NCBI GenBank assembly: GCA_902526165.1
Contig: CABZKA010000003.1
Coordinates: 16,064 to 80,063 of the forward strand
DNA length: 64,000 nucleotides
Direction of reading: 5' to 3'
Source: an uncultured Bacteroidota bacterium
Lineage (GTDB): Bacteria; Bacteroidota; Bacteroidia; Flavobacteriales; Flavobacteriaceae
In this document: positions 56,546-64,000 of the stretch, piece by piece
Layout of the letters: each line of letters begins with the position of its first letter
Position numbering within the stretch: the stretch's first letter is position 1
The notes under the pieces: model-generated
Seen by the model: only the letters and a program-made list of their open reading frames with translations
Database searches by the model: none
Told to the model about the DNA's origin: nothing
Program-made: the position numbers and the translations under genes

Positions 56546-58474
56546 CTAAATAACTCTATTTAATTTTTTTGATAATAATGATTTTAACTGGTAGTAATTA
56601 ACAATCTCCTCAAGTAGCTCTTCCCCTTGATCATCTCCGGATTCTTTGGTTTTTTTGCTTAGCTCCGATACCTTTTTATTTATCAATAAAGTTCTCAATG
56701 TTAGAATAGACTCTGTAACAAGCTGGGTTATTTTCTTTTGCTTGTCTTTAACAAAAACATTTTTGGATTGCCAATTATGCAACTGATACAAGTCATTATT
56801 CATTACTATTGATGTTACTTTAGTAGATAAATCTGAACTCAGATTATCTATAAAAGTTTTTAAGTCAAAATCATTATTTTTTTGAAAATCATCAATTAAT
56901 AACAAATAAAGTTTTTGAAAATCTTCATTTGCAAACTCAATTTCATCTGCTTGTAAATCTAAATATATTTTTTTATAAACTTTTGATTTTTGTTTAATAG
57001 GCTTGTATGTCAGTTCACCATCTTTACCTTTAATCATGGAAATTTCATCAAAAACAACCTCATAATTTCCATAGAGAAGTAGTATCTCAATAATTTTTTG
57101 TTCAAGAATTTCAATTTGATCTAACTTTTTTGATATTTTGGGTATTGCAGATGGTTTTTCAAACTGTTTTTTTGGTGCTTTAAAATGCTTGATTTGGGCT
57201 AAAGAATTAAACAAAACTCTTTCAGAAATATCAAATAGTGAAGAACAATCTTTTATGTATATTTCTTGTTTGATTGGATCCGTAACTTTAGAAATTAATG
57301 TGATGATTTCATTAATAATATTTGTCTTTTTCGATGGGGAATTCTTTATAGAAGAACCCAACATGTTTGACTTAAATTCAATGAAATCAACAGAGTTTTT
57401 TTCAATGTAATTGTTTATTTCTTCTGTGGTTTTACTCTTACCAAAGGAATCAGGGTCCTCACTATCTGGCAAGATACAGATATCAATGTTCATGCCCTGT
57501 GAAAGTAAAAGCTCCACCGCTCTTTCAGTTGCATTGACTCCAGCTTTATCAGAGTCAAACAACATTGTAACATTCTTTGTCAACCTTCTAATTAAATTTA
57601 TTTGACTTACAGTTAGAGCGGTTCCTGAGGATGAGACGATATTTTTAATTCCTATTTGATGGAACCTCATAACATCTGTATAGCCCTCAGCAATAAAACA
57701 ATTATCTTTTTTTACAATTTCATTTTTTGAATTATACAGCCCAAATAAAACATTACTTTTATTGTAGATTATGGATTCAGGACTATTGATATATTTTGCT
57801 GATTTTTTATTGTTATCTAATATTCTAGCCCCAAATCCAATTGTTCTCCCAGAGATAGATTTGATGGGAAAAATTAACCTGGATCTGTAAATATCAATTT
57901 GATTTTTTGAACTAATAAGACCCAAAGCTTCTAAATCATCTACATTATAACCCATAGATAAACAGTGATCTCTGAGATTATACTTTTCAGATCCTAACGA
58001 ACCAATCTCAAATTTTTTTAGAGTTTCATCATTAAATCCTCTTTCATCAAAGTATGTACGTGCAATTGTTTTTCCAAAATGCGACTCATTAAATTGATTT
58101 AAAAAATAATTTTTTGCAAAATCACAAATTAGAAATAGTTTTTCTTTAGCATTATTTTCATCTTTTTGTTTATCTGTCAGTTCTGTTTCAATGATTTCTA
58201 TATTATATTTATCAGCTAAATACTTAATAGATTGAGGATATGAATATTGTTCATGTTCCATCAAAAAAGCAATAACATTGCCACCTTTTCCACTACTAAA
58301 ATCCTTCCAAATTTGTTTTGTAGGGGAAACCATAAAGCTCGGTGTTTTTTCATTTGTAAACGGACTTAACCCTTTATAATTTGAACCAGATTTTTTTAAC
58401 TGAATGAAGTCACCAATAACTTCCTCCACAAGTGCAGTCTGAAATACTTTATCTATTGTTGTTTTTGAAATCAT
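56546..58474 (-). CDS. dnaG: DNA primase lacking zinc-finger cysteines
   Basis: 642 residues from ATG 58474 (M-I-S-K-T-T-I). The CHC2-type N-terminal domain keeps its fold markers (YKGLSPFTNEKTPSFMVSPTKQIWKDFSSGKGGNVIAFLME) but all four zinc ligands are replaced: Ser, Thr, Asp and Ser. The Toprim core is intact with FIAEGYTDVMRFHQIGI near residue 260 and VTMLFDSDKAGVNATERAV near 309. The C-terminal part likely contacts DnaB. I believe this zinc loss is common in Flavobacteriia. The start is one base after the polyprenyl synthase stop. Confidence 0.95.
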   Translation of the reverse strand: MISKTTIDKVFQTALVEEVIGDFIQLKKSGSNYKGLSPFTNEKTPSFMVSPTKQIWKDFSSGKGGNVIAFLMEHEQYSYPQSIKYLADKYNIEIIETELTDKQKDENNAKEKLFLICDFAKNYFLNQFNESHFGKTIARTYFDERGFNDETLKKFEIGSLGSEKYNLRDHCLSMGYNVDDLEALGLISSKNQIDIYRSRLIFPIKSISGRTIGFGARILDNNKKSAKYINSPESIIYNKSNVLFGLYNSKNEIVKKDNCFIAEGYTDVMRFHQIGIKNIVSSSGTALTVSQINLIRRLTKNVTMLFDSDKAGVNATERAVELLLSQGMNIDICILPDSEDPDSFGKSKTTEEINNYIEKNSVDFIEFKSNMLGSSIKNSPSKKTNIINEIITLISKVTDPIKQEIYIKDCSSLFDISERVLFNSLAQIKHFKAPKKQFEKPSAIPKISKKLDQIEILEQKIIEILLLYGNYEVVFDEISMIKGKDGELTYKPIKQKSKVYKKIYLDLQADEIEFANEDFQKLYLLLIDDFQKNNDFDLKTFIDNLSSDLSTKVTSIVMNNDLYQLHNWQSKNVFVKDKQKKITQLVTESILTLRTLLINKKVSELSKKTKESGDDQGEELLEEIVNYYQLKSLLSKKLNRVI

Positions 58475-58475
58475 T

Positions 58476-59453
58476 TTAAAAATCTCTTTCAATCACATAA
58501 TTAATCATATCAATTAGTGATTCCTTAAATTCATTGTCAGGTAATTTCTTTAGATCATCCAATGCAATTTTATGATAATAATTCATTTTTTTTACAGCAT
58601 AGTTTAAACCACCTGTATCTTTTACTAATGAAATTATTTCTTTAACTCTAGATTTATCTTTATTGTACTTCTTGATCGATTTAATCAACCATTTCCTTTT
58701 ATTTTTGTCTACTTTATTCAAAGTATAAATTAAAGGTAATGTTAATTTTTTTTCTTTAATATCAATCCCTCTTGGCTTGCCGATCTTTTTTTTTCCATAA
58801 TCGAATAAATCATCTTTTATTTGAAAAGCAGTTCCGATATTCTCACCAATTTTGGAGACGGATTCAATAATTTTTTTTTGTTTAGTTACTGAGGTTGCTG
58901 CTATTTTGCAACATGAACTAATTAACGAAGCGGTTTTCTTTTTAATAATATCAAAATAAACTTTCTCATTAATATCTAATGACCTACTTTTTTCAATTTG
59001 AAGTAATTCGCCTTCACTCATTTTTTTTACAGATTCAGATATAATATCCAAGTGATCATAATCTTTATTTTCTATACACAATATCATTCCTCTGGATAAT
59101 AAAAAGTCACCAACTAAAACAGCAATTTTATTTTTCCAGATAGCATTAATTGAAAAAAAACCCCTTCTTCTTTTACTTTCGTCAACAACGTCGTCGTGTA
59201 TTAATGTTGCTGTATGAATCAACTCGATAACCGAAGCTCCTCTATATACTTTTTCATTAACATTTCCACTATTTAATAATTTTGAAAATAGAAAAATTAA
59301 CATTGGTCTCATCTGCTTTCCTTTCCTTTTAATAATGTAGTGAGTTATTCGGTTTAAAAGTGGAACTTTTGATAACATTAGTTTGGAAAATTTTTCCTCG
59401 AAAATTTCCATTTCGATATTTATTGGTTTTCTTATTTTATATAATCTATTCAA
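58476..59453 (-). CDS. Polyprenyl diphosphate synthase
   Basis: 325 residues, all-alpha trans-isoprenyl diphosphate synthase. The first Asp-rich motif DDVVD is at 87-91 in LIHDDVVDESKRRRG, the second is DDLFD in FQIKDDLFDYG near residue 220, and GKQMRPMLIFLFSK near 44 is the substrate-binding Lys/Arg block. It probably makes the octaprenyl-type tail of menaquinone, the likely electron acceptor of NQR. Chain length cannot be fixed from sequence. Confidence 0.94.
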   Translation of the reverse strand: MNRLYKIRKPINIEMEIFEEKFSKLMLSKVPLLNRITHYIIKRKGKQMRPMLIFLFSKLLNSGNVNEKVYRGASVIELIHTATLIHDDVVDESKRRRGFFSINAIWKNKIAVLVGDFLLSRGMILCIENKDYDHLDIISESVKKMSEGELLQIEKSRSLDINEKVYFDIIKKKTASLISSCCKIAATSVTKQKKIIESVSKIGENIGTAFQIKDDLFDYGKKKIGKPRGIDIKEKKLTLPLIYTLNKVDKNKRKWLIKSIKKYNKDKSRVKEIISLVKDTGGLNYAVKKMNYYHKIALDDLKKLPDNEFKESLIDMINYVIERDF

Positions 59454-59456
59454 ACT

Positions 59457-60494
59457 CTATATTTTATTTGCCAATTGCCCGCAAGCAGCATTTATATCTT
59501 TTCCTCTCGATCTTCTAATACTAACTGAAATATTATTTGCCTTTAAAATTTCAACATATTTTTGAATCCACATATTTTGGGGGCTTTTAAACTTTAAATT
59601 TCCTATTTCATTGAACTCAATTAAATTAACTTTTGATGGAACTTTTACACAGAATTCCACTAAACTATTTATATGTTGCATATTATCGTTAATAGCTTGC
59701 CAAACTAAATATTCAATTGTGATTTTTGATTTTGTTTTTTTGTACCAATAATTTAGACTGTCCATGAGTTCCACTATTGGAAAGTCCTTTGAAAAAGGCA
59801 TAATATCATTTCTTGTTTTTTCTATTGCTGAGTGAAGTGAAACTGCTAAATTAAATTTCACATTTTGGTCAGCTAAGAGTTTAATAATTTTTGATATTCC
59901 AGATGTAGAAACGGTAATTTTCTTTCTAGAAATTCCTAATCCTTTTTTAGAGCAAATCATTTCAATAGCTTTTAAAACATTTTTATAATTTAACAAAGGT
60001 TCACCCATACCCATAAAGACAATATTTGATATTGATCTACCAAATAATTTGGAAGATTCAGCATTCAAAATCATTGTCTGATCAAAAATTTCATAAAAGT
60101 CAAGGTTTCTCATTCTCCTAATTTTTGCGGTTGCACAAAAATCACAGTCTAAACTACAACCAACCTGACTAGAGATGCAGGCAGTAATTCTTTTTTCAGT
60201 AGGAATTAATACAGCCTCAATAATATTTTTATCACAGAGGGAAATCAAAAACTTAACTGTTCCATCTTTACTTTTTTTAATCAACTTAATATCAATATTA
60301 TTTATGATAAATCTAGAATTTAAAAATGAGATTAAATCTTTGGGTAAATTTTTCATCTCGTGAAAAGAGCTGACTCCTCCTTTTGTTAACCAATCATTAA
60401 TCTGATTTGCTCTGTACTTTTTAAAATTTTGTTTTAATAAAATTTTTTCTAATTTTTTTATATCTAAAGATCTTATGTCAGGGCTTACATGCAT
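59457..60494 (-). CDS. rlmN: Dual-specificity 23S rRNA / tRNA (adenine-2-C2)-methyltransferase
   Basis: 345 residues, radical SAM enzyme that methylates A2503 of 23S rRNA and A37 of some tRNAs. The [4Fe-4S] cluster motif CxxxCxxC is Cys113, Cys117 and Cys120 (QVGCSLDCDFC). IVFMGMGEPLLNYKNV near 157 and KKITVSTSGISKII follow the family plan. The C-terminal GKDINAACGQLA contains the second catalytic cysteine. It is three bases upstream of the polyprenyl synthase gene. Confidence 0.97.
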   Translation of the reverse strand: MHVSPDIRSLDIKKLEKILLKQNFKKYRANQINDWLTKGGVSSFHEMKNLPKDLISFLNSRFIINNIDIKLIKKSKDGTVKFLISLCDKNIIEAVLIPTEKRITACISSQVGCSLDCDFCATAKIRRMRNLDFYEIFDQTMILNAESSKLFGRSISNIVFMGMGEPLLNYKNVLKAIEMICSKKGLGISRKKITVSTSGISKIIKLLADQNVKFNLAVSLHSAIEKTRNDIMPFSKDFPIVELMDSLNYWYKKTKSKITIEYLVWQAINDNMQHINSLVEFCVKVPSKVNLIEFNEIGNLKFKSPQNMWIQKYVEILKANNISVSIRRSRGKDINAACGQLANKI

Positions 60495-60495
60495 A

Positions 60496-61545
60496 TTAAA
60501 TTATCAACATTGCATCGCCATATGAATAAAATCTATATTTTTTTTTAATAGCTTCAGAGTAAGCTTCCATCATGAAATCATGACCACAGAAAGCTGAAAC
60601 CATCATTAACAAAGTTGATTTTGGCATATGGAAATTAGTAATTAATGAATCTGCTATAGTAAACTTGTATGGTGGAAATATAAATTTGTGGGTCCACCCA
60701 GCATAGGGGTTCAAAGTACCCATGGATGACACTGATGATTCAAGACCTCTCATAACAGTAGTTCCCACAGCACAGATTTTACTTTTATTTTTAAGTGCTT
60801 TATTTACACAATTTGATGCATTTATATCAATAAATAATTCCTCTGAGTCCATTTTATGTTTTGATAAATCCTCAACCTCAACTGGATTAAAGGTCCCTAA
60901 ACCAACGTGTAATGTTATTTCAGCTAAATCAATACCCTTTATTTGCAATCTTTTTAATAAGTGTTTTGAAAAATGTAAACCGGCTGTTGGTGCAGCTACT
61001 GCCCCTTCATGTTTTGCATATATTGTTTGATATCTATCTTTATCCAACTCTTCTTCATCCCTTTTAATATATTTAGGCAATGGTGTTTGACCGAGGTCTA
61101 TGAGCTTAGATCTAAAATCCTCATAAGAACCATCATATAAAAAGCGCAATGTTCTCCCTCTCGATGTAGTATTATCAATTACTTCAGCCACAAGGCTATC
61201 ATCGTCGCCGAAGTATAGTTTATTTCCAATTCTTATTTTTCTTGCAGGATCGACTAACACATCCCAAAGTCGTTGTTCTTGACTTAATTCTCTTAAAAGA
61301 AAAACTTCAATACTAGCTCCTGTTTTCTCTTTATTTCCCATCAAGCGAGCTGGAAAAACTTTTGTATTGTTAAGTACAAAGACATCACCATCATCAAAAT
61401 AATCAACTAAGTCCTTGAAAGTTTTGTGTTCAATTTTTTTATTTTTTCTGTCCAAGACCATCAATTTGGATTCGTCACGCTGATCCGAAGGGTATTCTGC
61501 CAATAAATTATTGGGCAGCTCATAGGTAAAGTTAGATAGTTTCAT
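60496..61545 (-). CDS. queA: S-adenosylmethionine:tRNA ribosyltransferase-isomerase
   Basis: 349 residues. It builds epoxyqueuosine in the wobble position of tRNA from SAM. The signatures [20 protein letters not shown] at the N-terminus, [17 protein letters not shown] near 55, [32 protein letters not shown] near 160 and [17 protein letters not shown] are diagnostic. The C-terminal [17 protein letters not shown] is also typical. A -33/-7 promoter-like pair lies upstream. rlmN follows after one base. Confidence 0.97.
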   Translation of the reverse strand: MKLSNFTYELPNNLLAEYPSDQRDESKLMVLDRKNKKIEHKTFKDLVDYFDDGDVFVLNNTKVFPARLMGNKEKTGASIEVFLLRELSQEQRLWDVLVDPARKIRIGNKLYFGDDDSLVAEVIDNTTSRGRTLRFLYDGSYEDFRSKLIDLGQTPLPKYIKRDEEELDKDRYQTIYAKHEGAVAAPTAGLHFSKHLLKRLQIKGIDLAEITLHVGLGTFNPVEVEDLSKHKMDSEELFIDINASNCVNKALKNKSKICAVGTTVMRGLESSVSSMGTLNPYAGWTHKFIFPPYKFTIADSLITNFHMPKSTLLMMVSAFCGHDFMMEAYSEAIKKKYRFYSYGDAMLII

Positions 61546-61562
61546 ATATAAATTTAAGTGCG

Positions 61563-61594
61563 TAAATATACATTCTAAGACAGGGGGTTGTCAA
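61563..61594 (-). promoter_or_regulatory. Candidate promoter for queA-rlmN
   Basis: On the minus strand TTG (61594-61592) is separated by 21 bases from TATATTTA (61570-61563), one mismatch from TAnnTTTG, in the 61-base gap after aroA. It ends 17 bases before the queA ATG. Confidence 0.45.
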
Positions 61595-61606
61595 GAAAAA
61601 AAGAAA

Positions 61607-62836
61607 TTAATTAATAAATTGTATTTCGAAATTTAGATTTTTCAATATGTTCCAATACTCTGGAAATGATTTTGATATAACATCACTATCATTAATTATC
61701 AATTTAACCAAAACTGACAATGGGGAAAATGCCAATGCCATTCTATGATCATCATAAGTATCTATTTCAATATTTTTTGGTAGTTTATTCGGAAAGTTTT
61801 TGATTTCAATAGATTCATCATCAACCACAACATCTACATTAAATTTACAAATTTCAGTTTTTAAAGCTTTTAGTCGATCTGTTTCTTTAATCTTTAATGT
61901 ATTTAACCCAGTGAGTTTTGTAGGAATTGATAAACCCATACTAGTAACTATTATTGTTTGAGCTAAATCAGGATTATCTATAAGGTTCAGTTCAATATTA
62001 ATTTTTTGTTGTTTAGATTTTTTTAAAGTAATTTCATCATTCTCAAAATAGGTTTCAACTCCAAAATTCTCATAAAGTTTAGATAAAACACTATCACCTT
62101 GAAAACTATTTGATTTGTACGATGATAGTTTTAGCTGGACACCTGACAAAGCTACTATGGAGTACAGATATGACGCAGAACTCCAATCAGATTCTATATT
62201 ATAATTTTTAATTGATAATTTTTTGTCGGGTTTTATTTCAATTTCGTCCCCATTAATAATAATATTTAAACCAAACTTTTTCATTATTGAGCTAGTCAAT
62301 AATATATAAGGTTTTGAAAAAATTTTACCTATTAATTTTATTCGTAAGCCATTATCGAGAATTGGAGCGACCATCATTAGAGAAGAAACAAATTGACTGC
62401 TGATATCAGACCTTAGTTTAATTAAATTATTTTTTTGAATAAAACCATCAAATCTTAGTGGAGGATAACCAAATTTTTCTTCATATGTAATATTTGCTCC
62501 TAAAATTTTCAATGATTCCACAAGCTCTCTTATTGGTCTTTCTTTCATTCTGTTAGAGCCAGTTAATATTATATTTTTTTTATTTGTTATCGCAAAAAAG
62601 GAGGTCAAAAACCTCATGGCAGTACCTGCATGATGAATATTAATTATTTTGTCTTTACTTGCTAGCGCTTCTAACAAAACTTTCGTGTCGTCCGAGGTCG
62701 ATAAATTATTAATAGTTATATCACAACTAAACAAGGATTTCAGAATTAAAGCCCTATTTGATTCACTTTTAGATCCAGAAATAAAAATCTTTTTGGATGA
62801 TTTTATATTATAGCCAGATATTTTTACTCTGCTCAA
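61607..62836 (-). CDS. aroA: 3-phosphoshikimate 1-carboxyvinyltransferase (EPSP synthase)
   Basis: 409 residues, two-domain inside-out barrel. It makes EPSP in the shikimate pathway. FISGSKSESNRALILKSLF near the N-terminus (substrate Lys/Ser/Arg), NIHHAGTAMRFLTSFFA near 70, GSNRMKERPIRELVESLKILGA near 98 and IKETDRLKALKTEI near 318 are diagnostic. The NAGTAMR motif reads HAGTAMR here. It overlaps the MazG-like gene by 4 bases at its start. Confidence 0.96.
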   Translation of the reverse strand: MSRVKISGYNIKSSKKIFISGSKSESNRALILKSLFSCDITINNLSTSDDTKVLLEALASKDKIINIHHAGTAMRFLTSFFAITNKKNIILTGSNRMKERPIRELVESLKILGANITYEEKFGYPPLRFDGFIQKNNLIKLRSDISSQFVSSLMMVAPILDNGLRIKLIGKIFSKPYILLTSSIMKKFGLNIIINGDEIEIKPDKKLSIKNYNIESDWSSASYLYSIVALSGVQLKLSSYKSNSFQGDSVLSKLYENFGVETYFENDEITLKKSKQQKINIELNLIDNPDLAQTIIVTSMGLSIPTKLTGLNTLKIKETDRLKALKTEICKFNVDVVVDDESIEIKNFPNKLPKNIEIDTYDDHRMALAFSPLSVLVKLIINDSDVISKSFPEYWNILKNLNFEIQFIN

Positions 62837-63159
62837 TTTAGTTTAGGATTATCCTTGTGTCTGGTTTTATCACGTAGTGTTTTTTTGTCTAATTTTTTTA
62901 TAAATGATGATTCTAAGTCAACACCAGTTTGATTTGCAATACAAATTAAAACGAATAATACATCAGAGAGTTCTTCACCTAAATCACACAACTCTTCATT
63001 TTCCTTAAATGATTGTTCTCCAAATCTTCGAGAAATAATTCTTGCAACCTCTCCTACTTCCTCAGTCAATTGAGCCATGTTAGTCAGTTCATCAAAATAT
63101 CTGATGCCATGTTTCTTAATCCATTTGTCTACAACTAGTTGTAAGTTTTTCAAGTCCAT
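62833..63159 (-). CDS. MazG-like nucleotide pyrophosphohydrolase
   Basis: 108 residues from ATG 63159 (MDLKNLQLVVDKWIKKHG). A start at 63183 would overlap dtd by 23 bases and add residues not seen in the family. A single all-alpha MazG-type domain carries the metal-binding ELTNMAQLTEEVGEVARII (ExxE) and GEELSDVLFVLICIANQTG (ExxD). It probably hydrolyses non-canonical nucleoside triphosphates, with the preferred base unknown. Confidence 0.9.
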   Translation of the reverse strand: MDLKNLQLVVDKWIKKHGIRYFDELTNMAQLTEEVGEVARIISRRFGEQSFKENEELCDLGEELSDVLFVLICIANQTGVDLESSFIKKLDKKTLRDKTRHKDNPKLN

Positions 63160-63160
63160 A

Positions 63161-63613
63161 CTATTCCTTATTCTTTGAATCAATAACGATAGTTACTGGT
63201 CCGTCATTATTTAAAATTACATTCATATTAGCACCAAATTTACCAGTTTTTACTTTAAACTTATAAATTCTGTTCATTACATCTATAAATTCTAAATATA
63301 ATTTTTCTGCAAAATGTCCACTAGCTGATTCTATAAATGATGGCCTATTTCCCTTTTTTGTTGATGCATATAATGTAAACTGACTAACAATCATAATATC
63401 ACCGCCAAGATCACTAACGGATAAATTCATTTGATTATTTTGATCACTAAATATCCTCAAATTCACCAATTTGTTAGCAATCCAATTTATATCCTCTTGT
63501 GTATCATGCTCCGAAACGGCAACTAAAACCACTAAGCCAGTTCCAATTTTAGAGTAAAAATTATTATCAACGAGGAGCTCAGCACTAATTACCCTTTGTA
63601 TTACTACTTTCAT
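63161..63613 (-). CDS. dtd: D-aminoacyl-tRNA deacylase
   Basis: 150 residues. It removes D-amino acids and glycine from mischarged tRNAs. MKVVIQRVISAELLVDN, LVVLVAVSEHDTQEDINWIANKLVNLRIF, the active-site block VSQFTLYASTKKGNRPSF near residues 77-94, and the cross-subunit Gly-Pro pair in NNDGPVTIVIDS near the C-terminus are all present. It lies one base upstream of the MazG-like gene and 6 bases downstream of rsgA. Confidence 0.97.
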   Translation of the reverse strand: MKVVIQRVISAELLVDNNFYSKIGTGLVVLVAVSEHDTQEDINWIANKLVNLRIFSDQNNQMNLSVSDLGGDIMIVSQFTLYASTKKGNRPSFIESASGHFAEKLYLEFIDVMNRIYKFKVKTGKFGANMNVILNNDGPVTIVIDSKNKE

Positions 63614-63619
63614 TTTAAA

Positions 63620-64000
63620 TCAATTGCTTTTTAACTCAGATAAAAGTTCAAGATAATTTTGATATCTACTTTTTGGAATTAAACCTTTCTCAACTGCTAA
63701 CTTTACATTGCAGCTAGGTTCATCTTTGTGTAAACAGTTGTTATATTTGCAACCATTATAATTTAAAAATTCCATAAAACAATCTTTAAGCTGAGCTTCA
63801 TCAAAATTATATAGTCCAAATCCTTTTATACCTGGTGTATCAATTATTTTAGATCCATTTTTCAAATCGAACATTTTGGAAAAAGTAGTGGTGTGTTGAC
63901 CCGTTAAATTTGAGCTTGAAATTGGAGCTGTTTTGATATTTAATGAACTATCTATTGAATTTAAAAGAGTTGATTTTCCAGACCCACTATGACCATTAAA
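63620..64000 (-). CDS. rsgA: Ribosome small-subunit GTPase RsgA (5' end outside window)
   Basis: The C-terminal 126 codons; the N-terminal OB-fold and G4 motif lie beyond base 64000. The circularly permuted GTPase order is visible: G1 loop GHSGSGKS near 63990-63967 (Ser where many members have Val), G2 Thr in GQHTTTF, G3 DTPGIKGFGL, then the zinc-binding C-terminus with CKYNNCLHKDEPSC, whose cysteines and histidine are all kept. RsgA checks the 30S decoding centre late in assembly. Confidence 0.96.
   Translation of the reverse strand, partial: FNGHSGSGKSTLLNSIDSSLNIKTAPISSSNLTGQHTTTFSKMFDLKNGSKIIDTPGIKGFGLYNFDEAQLKDCFMEFLNYNGCKYNNCLHKDEPSCNVKLAVEKGLIPKSRYQNYLELLSELKSN

Noticed and set aside
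1..64000. Mobile elements, CRISPR arrays, phage or defence genes
   Set aside because: No transposase, integrase, repeat-spacer pattern or known defence domain was seen. All reading frames that I accept belong to core, mostly housekeeping, families.

Overview
This window looks like core chromosome of a small-genome, AT-rich member of the Flavobacteriia (Bacteroidota). The evidence is the Na+-translocating NQR operon, the gliding and type IX secretion genes (GldB, GldC, PorT, the DUF5103 plug protein), a short primary sigma factor without region 1.1, the gene order fbaA-accD-rpsO-pnp-rpoD, a division and cell-wall cluster without murF or ddl, and repeated TAnnTTTG elements just upstream of gene starts. 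Genes are packed tightly: most co-directional neighbours overlap by 1-20 bases, no gene-free stretch reaches 300 bases, and several convergent pairs share stop-codon bases. I cannot name the genus from sequence alone.

Layout. 1-1979 (minus): two secreted carboxypeptidase-regulatory-like proteins, a DUF1080 lipoprotein and tRNA-Gly(TCC). 2017-6831 (plus): GNAT acetyltransferase, VanY-like peptidase, gpmI, thioredoxin-like lipoprotein, map, methyltransferase. 6828-13685 (minus): nqrABCDEF followed by apbE, which attaches the FMN that NqrB and NqrC need. 13779-16996 (plus): T9SS plug protein, apaG, pruA. 16974-23186: rsmG, an aspartate aminotransferase, trkH-trkA (K+ uptake), porT and a SpoU rRNA methyltransferase. 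23215-36687 (plus): Omp85-type outer membrane protein, fbaA, accD, rpsO, pnp, rpoD, rpe, anmK, an M14 peptidase and a MATE transporter. 36709-37389 (minus): a DUF998 membrane protein. 37469-52845 (minus): a 14-gene division and cell-wall operon (mraZ, rsmH, ftsL, ftsI, murE, mraY, murD, ftsW, murG, murC, ftsQ, ftsA, ftsZ, yqeY) ending in tRNA-Arg(TCG). 53069-56541: an alpha/beta hydrolase, engB, gldC, gldB and nadE. 56546-64000 (minus): dnaG, polyprenyl synthase, rlmN, queA, aroA, a MazG-like enzyme, dtd and the 3' part of rsgA.

I found no mobile element, CRISPR array, phage gene or defence island. The strongest anomaly is accD. Its reading frame is interrupted by one base exactly at an A AAA AAG slippery heptamer, and a -1 shift there restores a full-length protein. 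This is either a homopolymer indel or error, or a recoding site in an essential gene. Other points of interest are a three-copy 10-bp GTGGG repeat upstream of mraZ (probable MraZ operator), tRNAs placed directly at mRNA ends, loss of zinc ligands in both DnaG and AccD, a duplicated motif in the FtsZ linker, and convergent genes that leave no room for terminators.
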